Of a DNA stretch of 64,000 bases, positions 15,893 to 27,900 are shown in pieces. Every line of letters begins with the position of its first letter. The first letter of the stretch is position 1. The notes beneath the pieces are model-generated. The model searched no databases and was not told the origin of the DNA. It worked only from the letters and a program-made list of their open reading frames with translations. The translations under genes and the position numbers were made by a program. The DNA is taken from positions 51,984-115,983 of the forward strand of contig JALNWQ010000015.1 of assembly GCA_023230855.1 (NCBI GenBank), given 5' to 3'. Source of the stretch: Solirubrobacteraceae bacterium (GTDB lineage Bacteria; Actinomycetota; Thermoleophilia; Solirubrobacterales; Solirubrobacteraceae).

Positions 15893-18085
15893 CTACTCGA
15901 GCGCCGCCGCCAGGACGGTGCTCGCGACCGGGGCGGCGGTCTCCCCGCCCTGGTAGTTGCCCGCCCGCATCACGGCGATCGCCAGCGGGTCCTTCGTCGA
16001 CCCGCCGCCGGCGGGGGCGAACGCGACCATCCACGCGGTCGTGCTCTTGCCGTCGCGGTTGCCGCACGAGCTGTCTACGGGCGGCGGCTCGGCGCCGTCC
16101 GGTGCGGGCTGCGTCTCGCACGCGGCGCCCTGGGTGGCCCGCAGCTCGGCGGTGCCGGTCTTGCCGGCGGTCGTCACGCCGGGCACGGCGGCCTTGCGCC
16201 CGGTGCCGTCGGTGATCGTCGCGACCATGAGGCGGCGCATCTGCCGGGCGGTGCGGGCGCTGACGACCCGTCGGGTGGGGGCGTCCTCGCCGCGCCGGAG
16301 GAACGTGATCTCCGGCTCGCGGCCACCGTTGGCGATCGTCGCCGTCACGCGGACCATCTGCAGCGGGGTGGCCTGCAACCGCGCCTGGCCGATGCCGGAC
16401 TGCGCGAGCTCCCCGACGCCGGAGGGCTCCGGCACGGTGCTCGTCGCGGCCCCGGGCACCATCGACGGCTTGTTGAACCCGAACCGCTCGGCGTCGGCGA
16501 CGAACTTCTCCGCCCCGATCTTCACGGCCAGCGGGGCGAACACCGAGTTGCAGGAGTGCGCGAAGGAGTTCACGAGCGTGCCGCCACACGGCTCCTCGTT
16601 GGAGTTCTGGATCCCCAGCGCCCCGGTCTGGACCTCGTACTCCGTCTCGGGGGTCGCCGCGCCCTCCTCGAGCGCCGATGCGGCGGTGACCATCTTCATC
16701 ACCGACCCGGGGGGCTGCAGCACGCTCCACGCCGATCCCTGGAACGCGAGCACCTCGCCGGTCCGTGCGTTCATGACGATCGACCCGTTGGAGCTCGGGG
16801 CGTCGGCCTGGGCCTCGGCGGCCTTGCGGACCAACGCCAGCGACACCGAGCTGCGGACCGGGTCGGCCTGCTCGGGCTCGACCGCGCGCAGCGTGCGGTC
16901 GCCGGCCTTGAGCTCGCCGCCGGGCTTGCCGATGAGCTGGGCGTTGAGGATCCGCTCCAGGCCGCTCGTGCCGACCGTCGCGCCGGGCGGCACGCCGAGG
17001 CGGTCGAGCGTCGCGGCGTCCTCCTCCAGCGCCGTGCCGACGCTCCCGGCGACCGACCGCGCGAGCTCCGGGGCCTCGGGGGCGGAGCGGTCGGCCCCGC
17101 GGGCGATGACGCGGCCCGCACGGTCCAGGAGGTCCGCCCGCGGCGGCATCCGCATCGACCGCGTCAGCTCCTCGCCGTCGCGCAGCCCCGGGATCGTCAT
17201 CTTGCGCGACCAGCGGATGCGGGCGTCGTCGCCGGACCCCTCGATCGGCAGGCGGATGGTGCCCCGGAAGGTGCCGAACAGCCGGGTCTGCACGGCCACC
17301 GGCAGGTCGAACGCGTCACCGTCGCGGGACGGCTCGCCGGGGACGATCCGCGTGGCGGTGGCGGTGGCGACCGCTTCCCGGTTGAGCTCCGCGAACCGCT
17401 GCGCGGACACGCGGTCGTGGGTCACGTCGTCGAGCCGCCGGTACATCGCGGCGTGGTCGCCCTTCGCCCACGCGTCGGCGTAGGCCCGGGCGACGCGCTC
17501 CTCGGCGGCGCGATCGGCGCGCGCCGACAGCAGGACGTAGCCCCCCACCCCGCCGGCGAGGACGAGCACGGCGACCACGCCGGCGCGCGCCGGAAAGCGA
17601 CGTCCGGTCCCCGTGGCCCCCGACGGGCCGCCCGGCCCGCGGGACCCGCCCCCGGCGCCCGCCCCGCCCGCGGCGCCCCGGTCGGCGGAGCGGCCGCGAC
17701 CGCCGCGACCGCGCGCGGGTGGACGTGGCGTGGAGCGCGCGCGTCCGCCACGACGCCCGTCGTCGGCGACCCGCTCGGACGCGCGGGCCGCCGCCCGCGC
17801 CCGCGCGGTGTTGGCGACCACGGGCTCGTCGAGCCACGGCCGGGCCGCGTCGGCGTCCGCGTCGTCGTGGGACGGGGAGGGCGGTCCGTCGGTCGGGGGT
17901 CGGTGGGGCCCGGTCGCGGGTGGTGGTCCCGCGGGCCGGCGCGGCGACGGATCGCCGGGGGCCGGCGGGCGCCGGTGCGCCGACCCGAGGACGCTGCCCC
18001 GGAACGGCCCGGACGCGGCGTCGGGTGGGCGATCTCCCGGGGCGGGGTCGTCGGCCGACGGCCGCTGGGAGCCGGGTGGGACCAT
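15893..18085 (-). CDS. Class B penicillin-binding protein with NTF2/MecA-N domain
   Basis: 730 residues. Layout: a disordered Pro/Arg-rich cytoplasmic N-terminus (to about 165), one membrane anchor (about 170-190, AGVVAVLVLAGGVGGYVLL), an NTF2-like MecA-N domain (about 195-300), a dimerisation segment with MRMPPRADLLDRAGRVIARG, and the transpeptidase domain. The triad is intact: SVMK (Ser461, Lys464), SCN (511-513) and KTG (from Lys642). It cross-links peptidoglycan outside the membrane. MecA-N domains occur in PBP2a-type and in mycobacterial PbpA-like proteins. ATG 18085 follows TATCAT by 10 bases and is preferred over GTG 18121. It is divergent from the MarP-like protease. Confidence 0.9.
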   Translation of the reverse strand: MVPPGSQRPSADDPAPGDRPPDAASGPFRGSVLGSAHRRPPAPGDPSPRRPAGPPPATGPHRPPTDGPPSPSHDDADADAARPWLDEPVVANTARARAAARASERVADDGRRGGRARSTPRPPARGRGGRGRSADRGAAGGAGAGGGSRGPGGPSGATGTGRRFPARAGVVAVLVLAGGVGGYVLLSARADRAAEERVARAYADAWAKGDHAAMYRRLDDVTHDRVSAQRFAELNREAVATATATRIVPGEPSRDGDAFDLPVAVQTRLFGTFRGTIRLPIEGSGDDARIRWSRKMTIPGLRDGEELTRSMRMPPRADLLDRAGRVIARGADRSAPEAPELARSVAGSVGTALEEDAATLDRLGVPPGATVGTSGLERILNAQLIGKPGGELKAGDRTLRAVEPEQADPVRSSVSLALVRKAAEAQADAPSSNGSIVMNARTGEVLAFQGSAWSVLQPPGSVMKMVTAASALEEGAATPETEYEVQTGALGIQNSNEEPCGGTLVNSFAHSCNSVFAPLAVKIGAEKFVADAERFGFNKPSMVPGAATSTVPEPSGVGELAQSGIGQARLQATPLQMVRVTATIANGGREPEITFLRRGEDAPTRRVVSARTARQMRRLMVATITDGTGRKAAVPGVTTAGKTGTAELRATQGAACETQPAPDGAEPPPVDSSCGNRDGKSTTAWMVAFAPAGGGSTKDPLAIAVMRAGNYQGGETAAPVASTVLAAALE

Positions 18086-18095
18086 CGAGGCATCG

Positions 18096-18101
18096 ATGAT
18101 A
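18096..18101 (-). promoter_or_regulatory. -10 hexamer for the PBP gene
   Basis: TATCAT on the reverse strand, 10 bases before ATG 18085. It lies 74 bases from the divergent promoter of the protease gene, so the two may share regulatory DNA. Confidence 0.45.
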
Positions 18102-18174
18102 CCCGCCGGGTCCCGTGGCACCGCACGGCGAGCGTCCCCGCGCCCGACGGGGTCGAGGGGGTCGACGGGGTCGG

Positions 18175-18180
18175 TAGCGT
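18175..18180 (+). promoter_or_regulatory. -10 hexamer for the MarP-like gene
   Basis: TAGCGT, 9 bases before the ATG at 18190; no SD. Confidence 0.5.
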
Positions 18181-18189
18181 GCGCCCGGC

Positions 18190-19362
18190 ATGTCCGTCCT
18201 CGACTGGGTGCTCGTCGTCGTCGCGCTGCTCGCGGCGGCGGGCGGCGCCGCGCAGGGGTTCCTCGCGTCGGGGCTGGGGCTGCTGGGCTTCGCCGTCGGA
18301 GCGCTGCTCGGCGCGCGACTGGCGCCCGTGGCGCTGCCCGGCGGCTCGGCGCACGTCGACGCGCCGATCGCGGCGATCGTCGGGGCGGTCGTGCTGGGGA
18401 TCGTGCTCGGCACGGCCCTGCAGGCGATGGGGGACCGGCTACGGGACCGGATCGCGGCTGGGCCGCCGGGGGCGGCGCGGGGGATCGTCGTGGCGGTCGA
18501 CCGCGCGCTCGGCTCCGTGCTCGCCACCGGGCTCGTCGTCCTGGCGGCGTGGCTGCTGTCCGGCGCGATCCTGCAGGCCCGGAACCTGCCTGCCGACTGG
18601 CGGTCGGCGGTGCGCGGGTCGTCGGTCCTCGCCGAGCTGCGCGACGCGCTGCCCCCGGCGCGGGACGCCCTGGCGTTGCTGTCGCGGATCGACGCGCTTC
18701 CCGGATTCGCCGGCCCGCCCGCCGAGATCGACGCTCCCGACCGGGCGATCCTCGACCGCCCCGGTGTCGCGACGGGGCGCCGCGGGGTGGTGCGGGTCGA
18801 GGGCGAGGCGTGCGGGATCGGCGTGGTGGGCAGCGGATGGGTGGTCCGCGACGGCCTCGTCGTGACGAACCAGCACGTCATCGCCGGGACATCCCGCGTC
18901 GTCGTGCTCCCGGAGTCCGGCGAGGGGGCCCGCGACGCCCACGTCGTCTACGCCGACACCGCCCAGGACATCGCGATGCTCGAGGTGCCGGGCCTGCGGG
19001 CCGGACGACTCCGGATGCGCGACGCGGAGCGCGGCACGGCGGGGGCGCTGCTGGGCTACCCGCTCGCCGGGCCGTTCCGCGCCCGTGCGGCGCGGATCGC
19101 GTCGGCCGCGGTCGTCCCGGGCGAGGACGCCTACGGGCGCGGACCGGTGCGGCGGGCGGTCCTGCCGTTCCGGGGACGGGTCGAGCAGGGCAACAGCGGC
19201 GGCCCGGTCGTCGACGAGCGCGGCCGGGTGCTGGGCACGGTGTTCGCGTCGGCGGTCGCGAAGGGCGCGCGGACGGGGTACGCGGTCCCCAACCGCGTCA
19301 TCCGCGACGCCCTCGGCTCGGTCGTGCGCGGGCGCGCCGTGAGCCCCGGGCCGTGCGGGTGA
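18190..19362 (+). CDS. MarP-like membrane serine protease (CvpA + trypsin-like)
   Basis: 390 residues. Four membrane segments in the first 135 residues form a CvpA/colicin-V-like domain, followed by a periplasmic chymotrypsin-fold protease. Catalytic residues are visible: His229 in TNQHVIAG, Asp260 in AQDIAML, Ser336 in GNSGGP. This is the architecture of Mycobacterium tuberculosis MarP (Rv3671c), which supports acid resistance and processes the wall hydrolase RipA. Cys residues at CGIGVVGSG and the C-terminus could form a disulfide, as in MarP, but this is inference. Divergent pairing with a PBP fits a wall-maintenance role. Confidence 0.9.
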   Translation: MSVLDWVLVVVALLAAAGGAAQGFLASGLGLLGFAVGALLGARLAPVALPGGSAHVDAPIAAIVGAVVLGIVLGTALQAMGDRLRDRIAAGPPGAARGIVVAVDRALGSVLATGLVVLAAWLLSGAILQARNLPADWRSAVRGSSVLAELRDALPPARDALALLSRIDALPGFAGPPAEIDAPDRAILDRPGVATGRRGVVRVEGEACGIGVVGSGWVVRDGLVVTNQHVIAGTSRVVVLPESGEGARDAHVVYADTAQDIAMLEVPGLRAGRLRMRDAERGTAGALLGYPLAGPFRARAARIASAAVVPGEDAYGRGPVRRAVLPFRGRVEQGNSGGPVVDERGRVLGTVFASAVAKGARTGYAVPNRVIRDALGSVVRGRAVSPGPCG

Positions 19363-19450
19363 CGGCGCCGGGCGGGCCCGGCGCGGTGGATCGGCGGTGG
19401 ATCGACGCGGCTCCTCCACGAACCTCACCGACGTTCCGCGGGCGTCCCGC

Positions 19451-19456
19451 TACCGT
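19451..19456 (+). promoter_or_regulatory. Leaderless-type -10 hexamer for topB
   Basis: TACCGT, 7 bases before the GTG at 19464. It selects this start out of a reading frame that is open far upstream. Confidence 0.5.
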
Positions 19457-19463
19457 TGCCCCC

Positions 19464-21839
<2,376 letters not shown>

Positions 21840-21892
21840 GTCCCGTGCAGGCGGCCGTGCACTCCGTCCGCCGTCGGTGAGACGGTCGATCC

Positions 21893-24800
21893 GTGGCCCT
21901 GCAGCTCGTCACCGGACCGGTCAACGCCAGCAAGGCGGGGGTCGTCCTCGGGCTCGTGCGGGCGTGGGTCGCGGCCGGCAGGGCTCCCGTCCTCGTCGTG
22001 CCGACCGGCCCGGACGCCGACCGCTACCGCCGCGAGCTGCTCGACGGGGGGCGGGCGGTCGTCGGGGTCGCGGTCGGCCCGTTCCAGGCGCTGGAGGACC
22101 TCGTCCTACGCGCCACGCGGATCGTGGCCCCCGACGCGGGGGCCGTCGCCCGCGACCGCGGCATGGCGTCCGCGTTGCGCACCGTCGCGGCGCCGGGGCC
22201 GCTCGCGGGCCTCGACCGTAGCGCCGGCGCCCGCCGTCGGTTGCTCGAGCTTCTCGACGACCTCGCGGACCGGCGGGTCGAGGTGGCCGCGCTCACCGGG
22301 GGCCTCGACGCGATGGACGCCTGGGAGCACGGGGTCGACCCGCGGCTGAGCGCCGACCTGCGCACCGTGCTCGAGCGGTTCGCCGGCGTCGACGCCCACG
22401 CGGCCGGGTCGACCGACGGTCGGGCGGCCGCGCACGCCGGGCGCCGCGCCGCCGTCACCGCCGCCCGCGACGCGCTCGTCCACGACCCCCGGGCGTGGGG
22501 CGGGCGACCGGTCGCGCTGTACGGGTTCGACGACCTCACCGACGGGCAGCTCGGCCTCGTCACGGCGTTGGCGACCGGCGCCGACGTCGTCCTCTCGCTG
22601 CCGTTCGAGGACGGGCGCCCCGGCACCGCCGCCCGCCGCGAGCTCGTCGAGGAGCTACGCCGGCGCGCCGACGACCTGGCCCGCCGGGCCCGGGAGGGGG
22701 CGGCCGGCGACGTCACGGTCGAGCGGCTACCGCTCCGGGTCGACGATCCGCTCGTGCCGCGGACCGGCGCGCGGATCGACGGGCCGGAGCTGCGGCTGGC
22801 CCCGCCAGACCGTCCCGGGGGCCTGGGCCGGCTGGAGCGGCGACTGTTCGCCGCGTCGGTCGTCGACGACCGGCCGCCCGCGCCGGGCGCGGCCGACGAC
22901 GTCGTGCTCGTCACCGGTGGGGACGACCGGAGCGAGGCCGAGGCGCTCGCCGGCGCGCTCATCGAGGCCCGCGCCGCCACCGGGGCGGCGTGGCACCAGA
23001 TGGCCGTCGCGGTCCGGGGCGCCGGCGGTCCCGTCGGCGCACGGATCGCGGCCGAGCTCGTCGCCCGCGGCGTGCCGGTGGCCCGCCCGCGCGAGGTCCC
23101 GTTGCGGGCGACCGTGCTCGGCGCGGCGCTGCTCGCCGCGCTGGAGGTCGCGGCGGGGCGCGGCGCCGCGCCCGACGTGGCGTCGGTGCTCCGGGTCGCG
23201 GTCGCCGACGATCCGGCGGCGCTCGACGCCCTCGACCGGTGGGCGACGACCCTCCGCCGCGCCGGCGACGTCGACCCGGACCGCTGGCGCGAGCAGGCGC
23301 GGGGGCAACGCCCGGCGGCGGCGGGCCTCGAGATCCTCGACGCGCTGACCGCCGCCCGCGACGCCGGACCCCGCGCGCTCCCCGCCGCGGTCGCCGAGGC
23401 GGCGCGACGCCTGGCCGACGCGGCCGGCGCCGCCGACGGTCAGGCGGGGGCGCTGGCGAGCGGGGACGCCGACCCGGGGCCGCGCGCCGCGGACGTCGCC
23501 GCGACGACGTTGCGGCTCCTGCAGGCCCTGGAGCGGGTCGGCGAGCGCGACCCGCGGCTCCTGCCCGACGACGCCGAGCTCGGCGACACGCTGGCCGAGC
23601 TCCCGGTCCGGGCCGGCGACGCCCCCGGGCCGGGACGGCTCGAGATTGCCGAGCCCGGCGAGCTGCGTGGCCGCCAGCTGCACGTGCTCGCGATCGCCGG
23701 GCTCACCCACGACGCGTTCCCCCGGCCAGAGCCGGTCGACCCGCTCGTCGACCGCACGGTCCGCGACGCGCTGCACGCCGCCGTCGGCCTACCGGTCCGC
23801 CAGCGCGGGGATCGCCTGTCGGCCGAGCGCCTGCTCTTCCTGCAGCTCGCGACCCGCCCCACCCGGCGGCTGCTGCTGAGCCGTCCGACCCACGACGCGA
23901 AGGGCGAGGAGCGTCCGGCGTCCCCGTTCCTCGACGACGCGCTGACCGCGCTGTGGCCGTTGGAGCCGACGCGCCCGGGCCATCGCGCCGCCGCGGCGGT
24001 CCGCCGACCCCGGCGGCGGGCGGTCGCCCGGCCGACCCCGCTCGGCGTCGATCTTCCCGACGACGCGCTGGACGCCGTCCGGCGGGCCGTGTTCGAGCAC
24101 CGCCGGTGGAGCGTCGGCGACGTCGAGGCGCTGGTCCAGGATCCGGTGGCGTGGCTCGTCGACCGGTTCATCGGCGCGCAGGACGCCGAGCCGCGCCCGG
24201 TCGCGATGCGCGAGGGCACCGTCGCCCACGAGATCCTGGCGTCGGTCGTGGAGGTCGCCGCCGCCGGCGGGCGGCGGTACGGCGACCTCGATCCCGAGAT
24301 GCTCGTGCTCGCGGCGCAGCGCGAGGTCGAGGCGCGGACCCGCCAGCTCACCCGGGGGCTGGATCCGGTCCAGGCCGAGGTGAGCGTGCGGCGGATCCGG
24401 CGCGGCGTGTCGGGCGTCCTGCGGACGCTGCCGGAGCGCTTCGCCGAGGCGACGCTCATCGCGACCGAGTGCGACCTGGACGACGACGGCGAGGCCCGGC
24501 TGCCCCCGATCGTGCTCCCGGACGGGATCCGCCTCGTCGGGCGGATCGACCGGATCGACCGGATCGCCGACCCCGACGACGACCGTCGCGACGGGATCGG
24601 CGTCGTCGACTACAAGCGCGGAGCGGGATCGGTGGTCAACGCGACGAAGTGGGCGCAGACCGGCACCGTGCAGGTCGCGCTCTACCTCCACGCCGCGGCG
24701 GCCGCCGCCGGCGAGCCGGCCTCGTACGGCCTGTACCAGTCGGTCTCCGATCCGCCGACCCTCGGCGGGGCCGAGGTCCGCGTGACCCGGGGCGGCGGCC

Positions 24801-24979
24801 ACCGCAAGGGGCACGCCCCCGACGACGTGGCCGGCCGGATCGAGGAGGCCCTGGAGCGCGTCCGCGAGGACCTCGCCGCGTTGCGCGCCGGACGGATCGC
24901 CCCGCGCGCCGGTCGCCACGCCGCCGTCGACGACCCGACGCGTCGTCGCCATCACGCCGTGGCGCGGTGGTTGACGTGA
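21893..24979 (+). CDS. AddB-like helicase-nuclease subunit
   Basis: 1028 residues. The C-terminal 230 residues form a RecB-type PD-(D/E)XK nuclease: EGTVAHEIL, LVGRIDRIDRI and VVDYKRG (Asp906, Lys908), then VQVALYLHAA. The N-terminus corresponds to the helicase-like half, but the expected Walker A reads GPVNASKA, without the usual GKT/GKS. Only one cysteine is present in the whole protein, so the four-Cys iron-sulfur staple of Bacillus AddB is absent. The protein should pair with the AddA-like protein encoded next, overlapping by 4 bases, to resect double-strand breaks for RecA. The GTG start at 21893 is followed by the conserved start of this family (LQLVTGPVNASKAG). Confidence 0.85.
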   Translation: MALQLVTGPVNASKAGVVLGLVRAWVAAGRAPVLVVPTGPDADRYRRELLDGGRAVVGVAVGPFQALEDLVLRATRIVAPDAGAVARDRGMASALRTVAAPGPLAGLDRSAGARRRLLELLDDLADRRVEVAALTGGLDAMDAWEHGVDPRLSADLRTVLERFAGVDAHAAGSTDGRAAAHAGRRAAVTAARDALVHDPRAWGGRPVALYGFDDLTDGQLGLVTALATGADVVLSLPFEDGRPGTAARRELVEELRRRADDLARRAREGAAGDVTVERLPLRVDDPLVPRTGARIDGPELRLAPPDRPGGLGRLERRLFAASVVDDRPPAPGAADDVVLVTGGDDRSEAEALAGALIEARAATGAAWHQMAVAVRGAGGPVGARIAAELVARGVPVARPREVPLRATVLGAALLAALEVAAGRGAAPDVASVLRVAVADDPAALDALDRWATTLRRAGDVDPDRWREQARGQRPAAAGLEILDALTAARDAGPRALPAAVAEAARRLADAAGAADGQAGALASGDADPGPRAADVAATTLRLLQALERVGERDPRLLPDDAELGDTLAELPVRAGDAPGPGRLEIAEPGELRGRQLHVLAIAGLTHDAFPRPEPVDPLVDRTVRDALHAAVGLPVRQRGDRLSAERLLFLQLATRPTRRLLLSRPTHDAKGEERPASPFLDDALTALWPLEPTRPGHRAAAAVRRPRRRAVARPTPLGVDLPDDALDAVRRAVFEHRRWSVGDVEALVQDPVAWLVDRFIGAQDAEPRPVAMREGTVAHEILASVVEVAAAGGRRYGDLDPEMLVLAAQREVEARTRQLTRGLDPVQAEVSVRRIRRGVSGVLRTLPERFAEATLIATECDLDDDGEARLPPIVLPDGIRLVGRIDRIDRIADPDDDRRDGIGVVDYKRGAGSVVNATKWAQTGTVQVALYLHAAAAAAGEPASYGLYQSVSDPPTLGGAEVRVTRGGGHRKGHAPDDVAGRIEEALERVREDLAALRAGRIAPRAGRHAAVDDPTRRRHHAVARWLT

Positions 24980-27900
24980 GTCGCCCGTCGTCGCCCGGTG
25001 GTCCACCGCCGCCGCCCGGGCCGGGGGCGTCGCCCGCCGACGCGGTGGGGGCCTCCATCCAGGCCTCCGCGCCGGACGGGGATCCCGTGGGGCGCCCGCC
25101 GGCGCGTCCCCCGGCGCCGGACGTCGCCACCTCGATCCCCGCGGGACGGCTCCGGACGACGGACGGCCGACCGCTGCGCGCGCTGCCGTCGTCCGACGAC
25201 CCGGCGCCGACGTTCACCGCACGGCAGGCCCGCGCCGTCGACGACCGGCCGTCCACCGCGCTGCTCGTGTCGGCCGGGGCGGGCGCGGGCAAGACGAGCG
25301 TCCTCGTCGAGCGCTTCCTCCGGCTGCTGCTCGAGGACGACCGGGTCGCCGCCCGGGACGTCCTGGCGATCACGTTCACCGAGCGGGCGGCGACGCAGAT
25401 GCGCGACCGGGTCGACCGACGCCTGCGCGACCTCGTCGGGGGCGAGCCCGGCCGTCCGGTCGAGCTGCCGGAGCGGCTGCGGACCGACGACGCCTGGATC
25501 GGCACCTTCCACGGCATCGCCCAGCGGCTGCTGCGCCGGTTCGCGTTCGACGCCGGCCTCGACCCGGACTTCGTCGTCGCGTCGCCGGACGAGGCGGCGC
25601 GGCTGCGCCGCACGGCGTTCTCGGACGCGGTCGCGGCCTGGCTGCGCGACGTGCCCGAGGACGACGAGGGACGACGGCTGCTGGACCTGGGGCTCACCGG
25701 CCTGCGCGACCAGACGCTCGCGCTGCTCGACCTGCGCCGCAGCCAGGGCGCGGACCCTGGCGATCCCTCCGCGCCGGGGGTGCCCGCCGCGCCCGACGAC
25801 CAGGACGCGCTCGAGGCCGCGGCGCGCGACGCCGTCGACGCGCTGCGCGCGGCCGCCGCGGCCGCGACCGACGAGATCGGCGACGTCGGCGACGACGCGA
25901 AGAAGACCGTCCTGCAGGTCCTGGACGCCTGCGCCGAGATCGCCGCCACCGACGGGACGCCGACGTCGCCCCGGCTGCGGGCGTGGGCGGGCGCGGTGAG
26001 GCCGGCGGCGGCCAAGGAGCTGAAGGGCCCCGCCTGCGCCGGGCTGCGCGGCGCCGCGCAGCACGCGTGCGTCGCCGTCGACCGCGTCGTCGTCGCCCCG
26101 GCCGCCCGGCGCGAGGTCGCCGCCCGCGACGCGCTGCTGCGCCGCACCGCCCGCCGCTACGCCGACCTCAAGCGGAGGTCCCGGCTGCTGGACTTCGACG
26201 ACCTGCTGCTGCGCCTCGACGGCCTGCTGCGCACCCGCCCGGTCGTCGCCGAGCACCTGCGCCGCCGGTTCCGGCACGTCCTCGTCGACGAGTACCAGGA
26301 CACCAACCCGTTGCAGACCCGGATCGTCCGGGCGCTGGCCGGGGAGCGTGGGGAGGACCTGTTCCTCGTCGGCGACCGGTTGCAGGCGATCTACGGGTTC
26401 CGCAACGCGTCGACGGTGGGGTTCGACGCGGCCGCCCGGGCCGCCCGGGACGCGGGGAGCCTCCTGCCGCTCGACGAGACGTTCCGCTGCCCGCGGGCGG
26501 TCATCGCGCTGACGAACCACGTCGGTCGCGCCGCCCACGACGGGTACCAGCCGCTCGTCGGCGGGCACGGACGACCGCCCGCCGCCGGCGACGACCCGGT
26601 GCGGGTCGCGGTGCACGTCGTCGGCACGGGGCGTGACGTCGAGCCGCCCGCGGAGCCCGACCGCGACGACGTCGCCGACGCCGACGGCGTGCCGTTCGAC
26701 CCCGACGCCGCCCCGATGGCGCCGGAGGAGGCCCGGCACGTCGTCGCGCTCGTCCGGTCGCTGCTGGCCCCCGACGCGACCGGTCGCGCCTACCGGCCGT
26801 CCGACGTCGCCGTCATCTGCCGGGCCAAGACGCGGTTCACGGTCCTGGAGCGCGCGCTGCTCGACGCCGGCGTCGACGTCGTCCCCGCCGCCGGGGCGCC
26901 GCTCCTGGGCACGCTCGAGGTCCGCGAGCTCGAGGCGTGGCTGCGGGCCGCGGCCAATCCGTACGACGACGTCGCGCTGCTCGGGGCGCTGCGGCTGCCG
27001 ACCGGGGGCGTCGACGCCGACGCGCTGTACGCCCTGGGCGCGTACCACCGCAGCCATCGCACCGTCCCCGCGGGCGCGTCGAGCACGGTTCCGCTGTGGG
27101 ACACGCTGCGGCAGCTCGACGTCGACGACCTGCTGGCGCCCCCGCGGGCCCGCGACGCGCTCGAGGCGCAGACGACGCTCCTCGTGCAGCACCGTGCGCT
27201 CGCGTTGCGGCTGGCGCCCGCCGAGCTCGTCGCCCGGATCGTCGCCGACGACGGGTACCGCGCCGGGATCCTCGCCCGACCGGGTGGCGCCCGCCGCTGG
27301 GCGGCGGTGCAGCTCTTCCTCGACTGGGTCGCCGAGCGGCAGCTGGCGGGCGACACGCTGGACCGGCTCGTCGCCCGGATCGCGGACGGCCGGGACGACG
27401 GCCCGACGGTGCCGGTGCTCGCGGGCGGCGACGCGGTGACGATCACGACGATCCACCGGGCGAAGGGCCTGGAGTGGCCGGTCGTCATCGTCGCCGACAC
27501 CGGCCACCGCGGGCGGACCGACCGTCCGCCGGTGCTCCTCGATCCCGATCCGACCGGGACGCGGATCGGCGTCGCCCCGAAGCTCGACGGCGACCGGGTC
27601 CCGCTGTGGGATCACGCCGACCTCGACGCGGCCCGGCGCCGCGAGGAGGCCCGGGAGCTGCGTCGGCTGGCCCACGTCGCCCTCACCCGGGCGGCGGACC
27701 GGCTCTACGTCGTCGGCGCCTGGAAGGCGGCCGACGACGACGGCGCCCGACGCCTGAAGGCCGACGCGGCGGTGCCGTTGGACGGCGAGGGCGCGCACGA
27801 CGGGCGGCCGTACGCGTCGACGTTGTCGTGGTTGCTGCCGCTCGTCGCGCCGGCCGACGCGTGGCCCGCGGTCGGCGAGGACCGGGTGCTGCGGGTCGTC

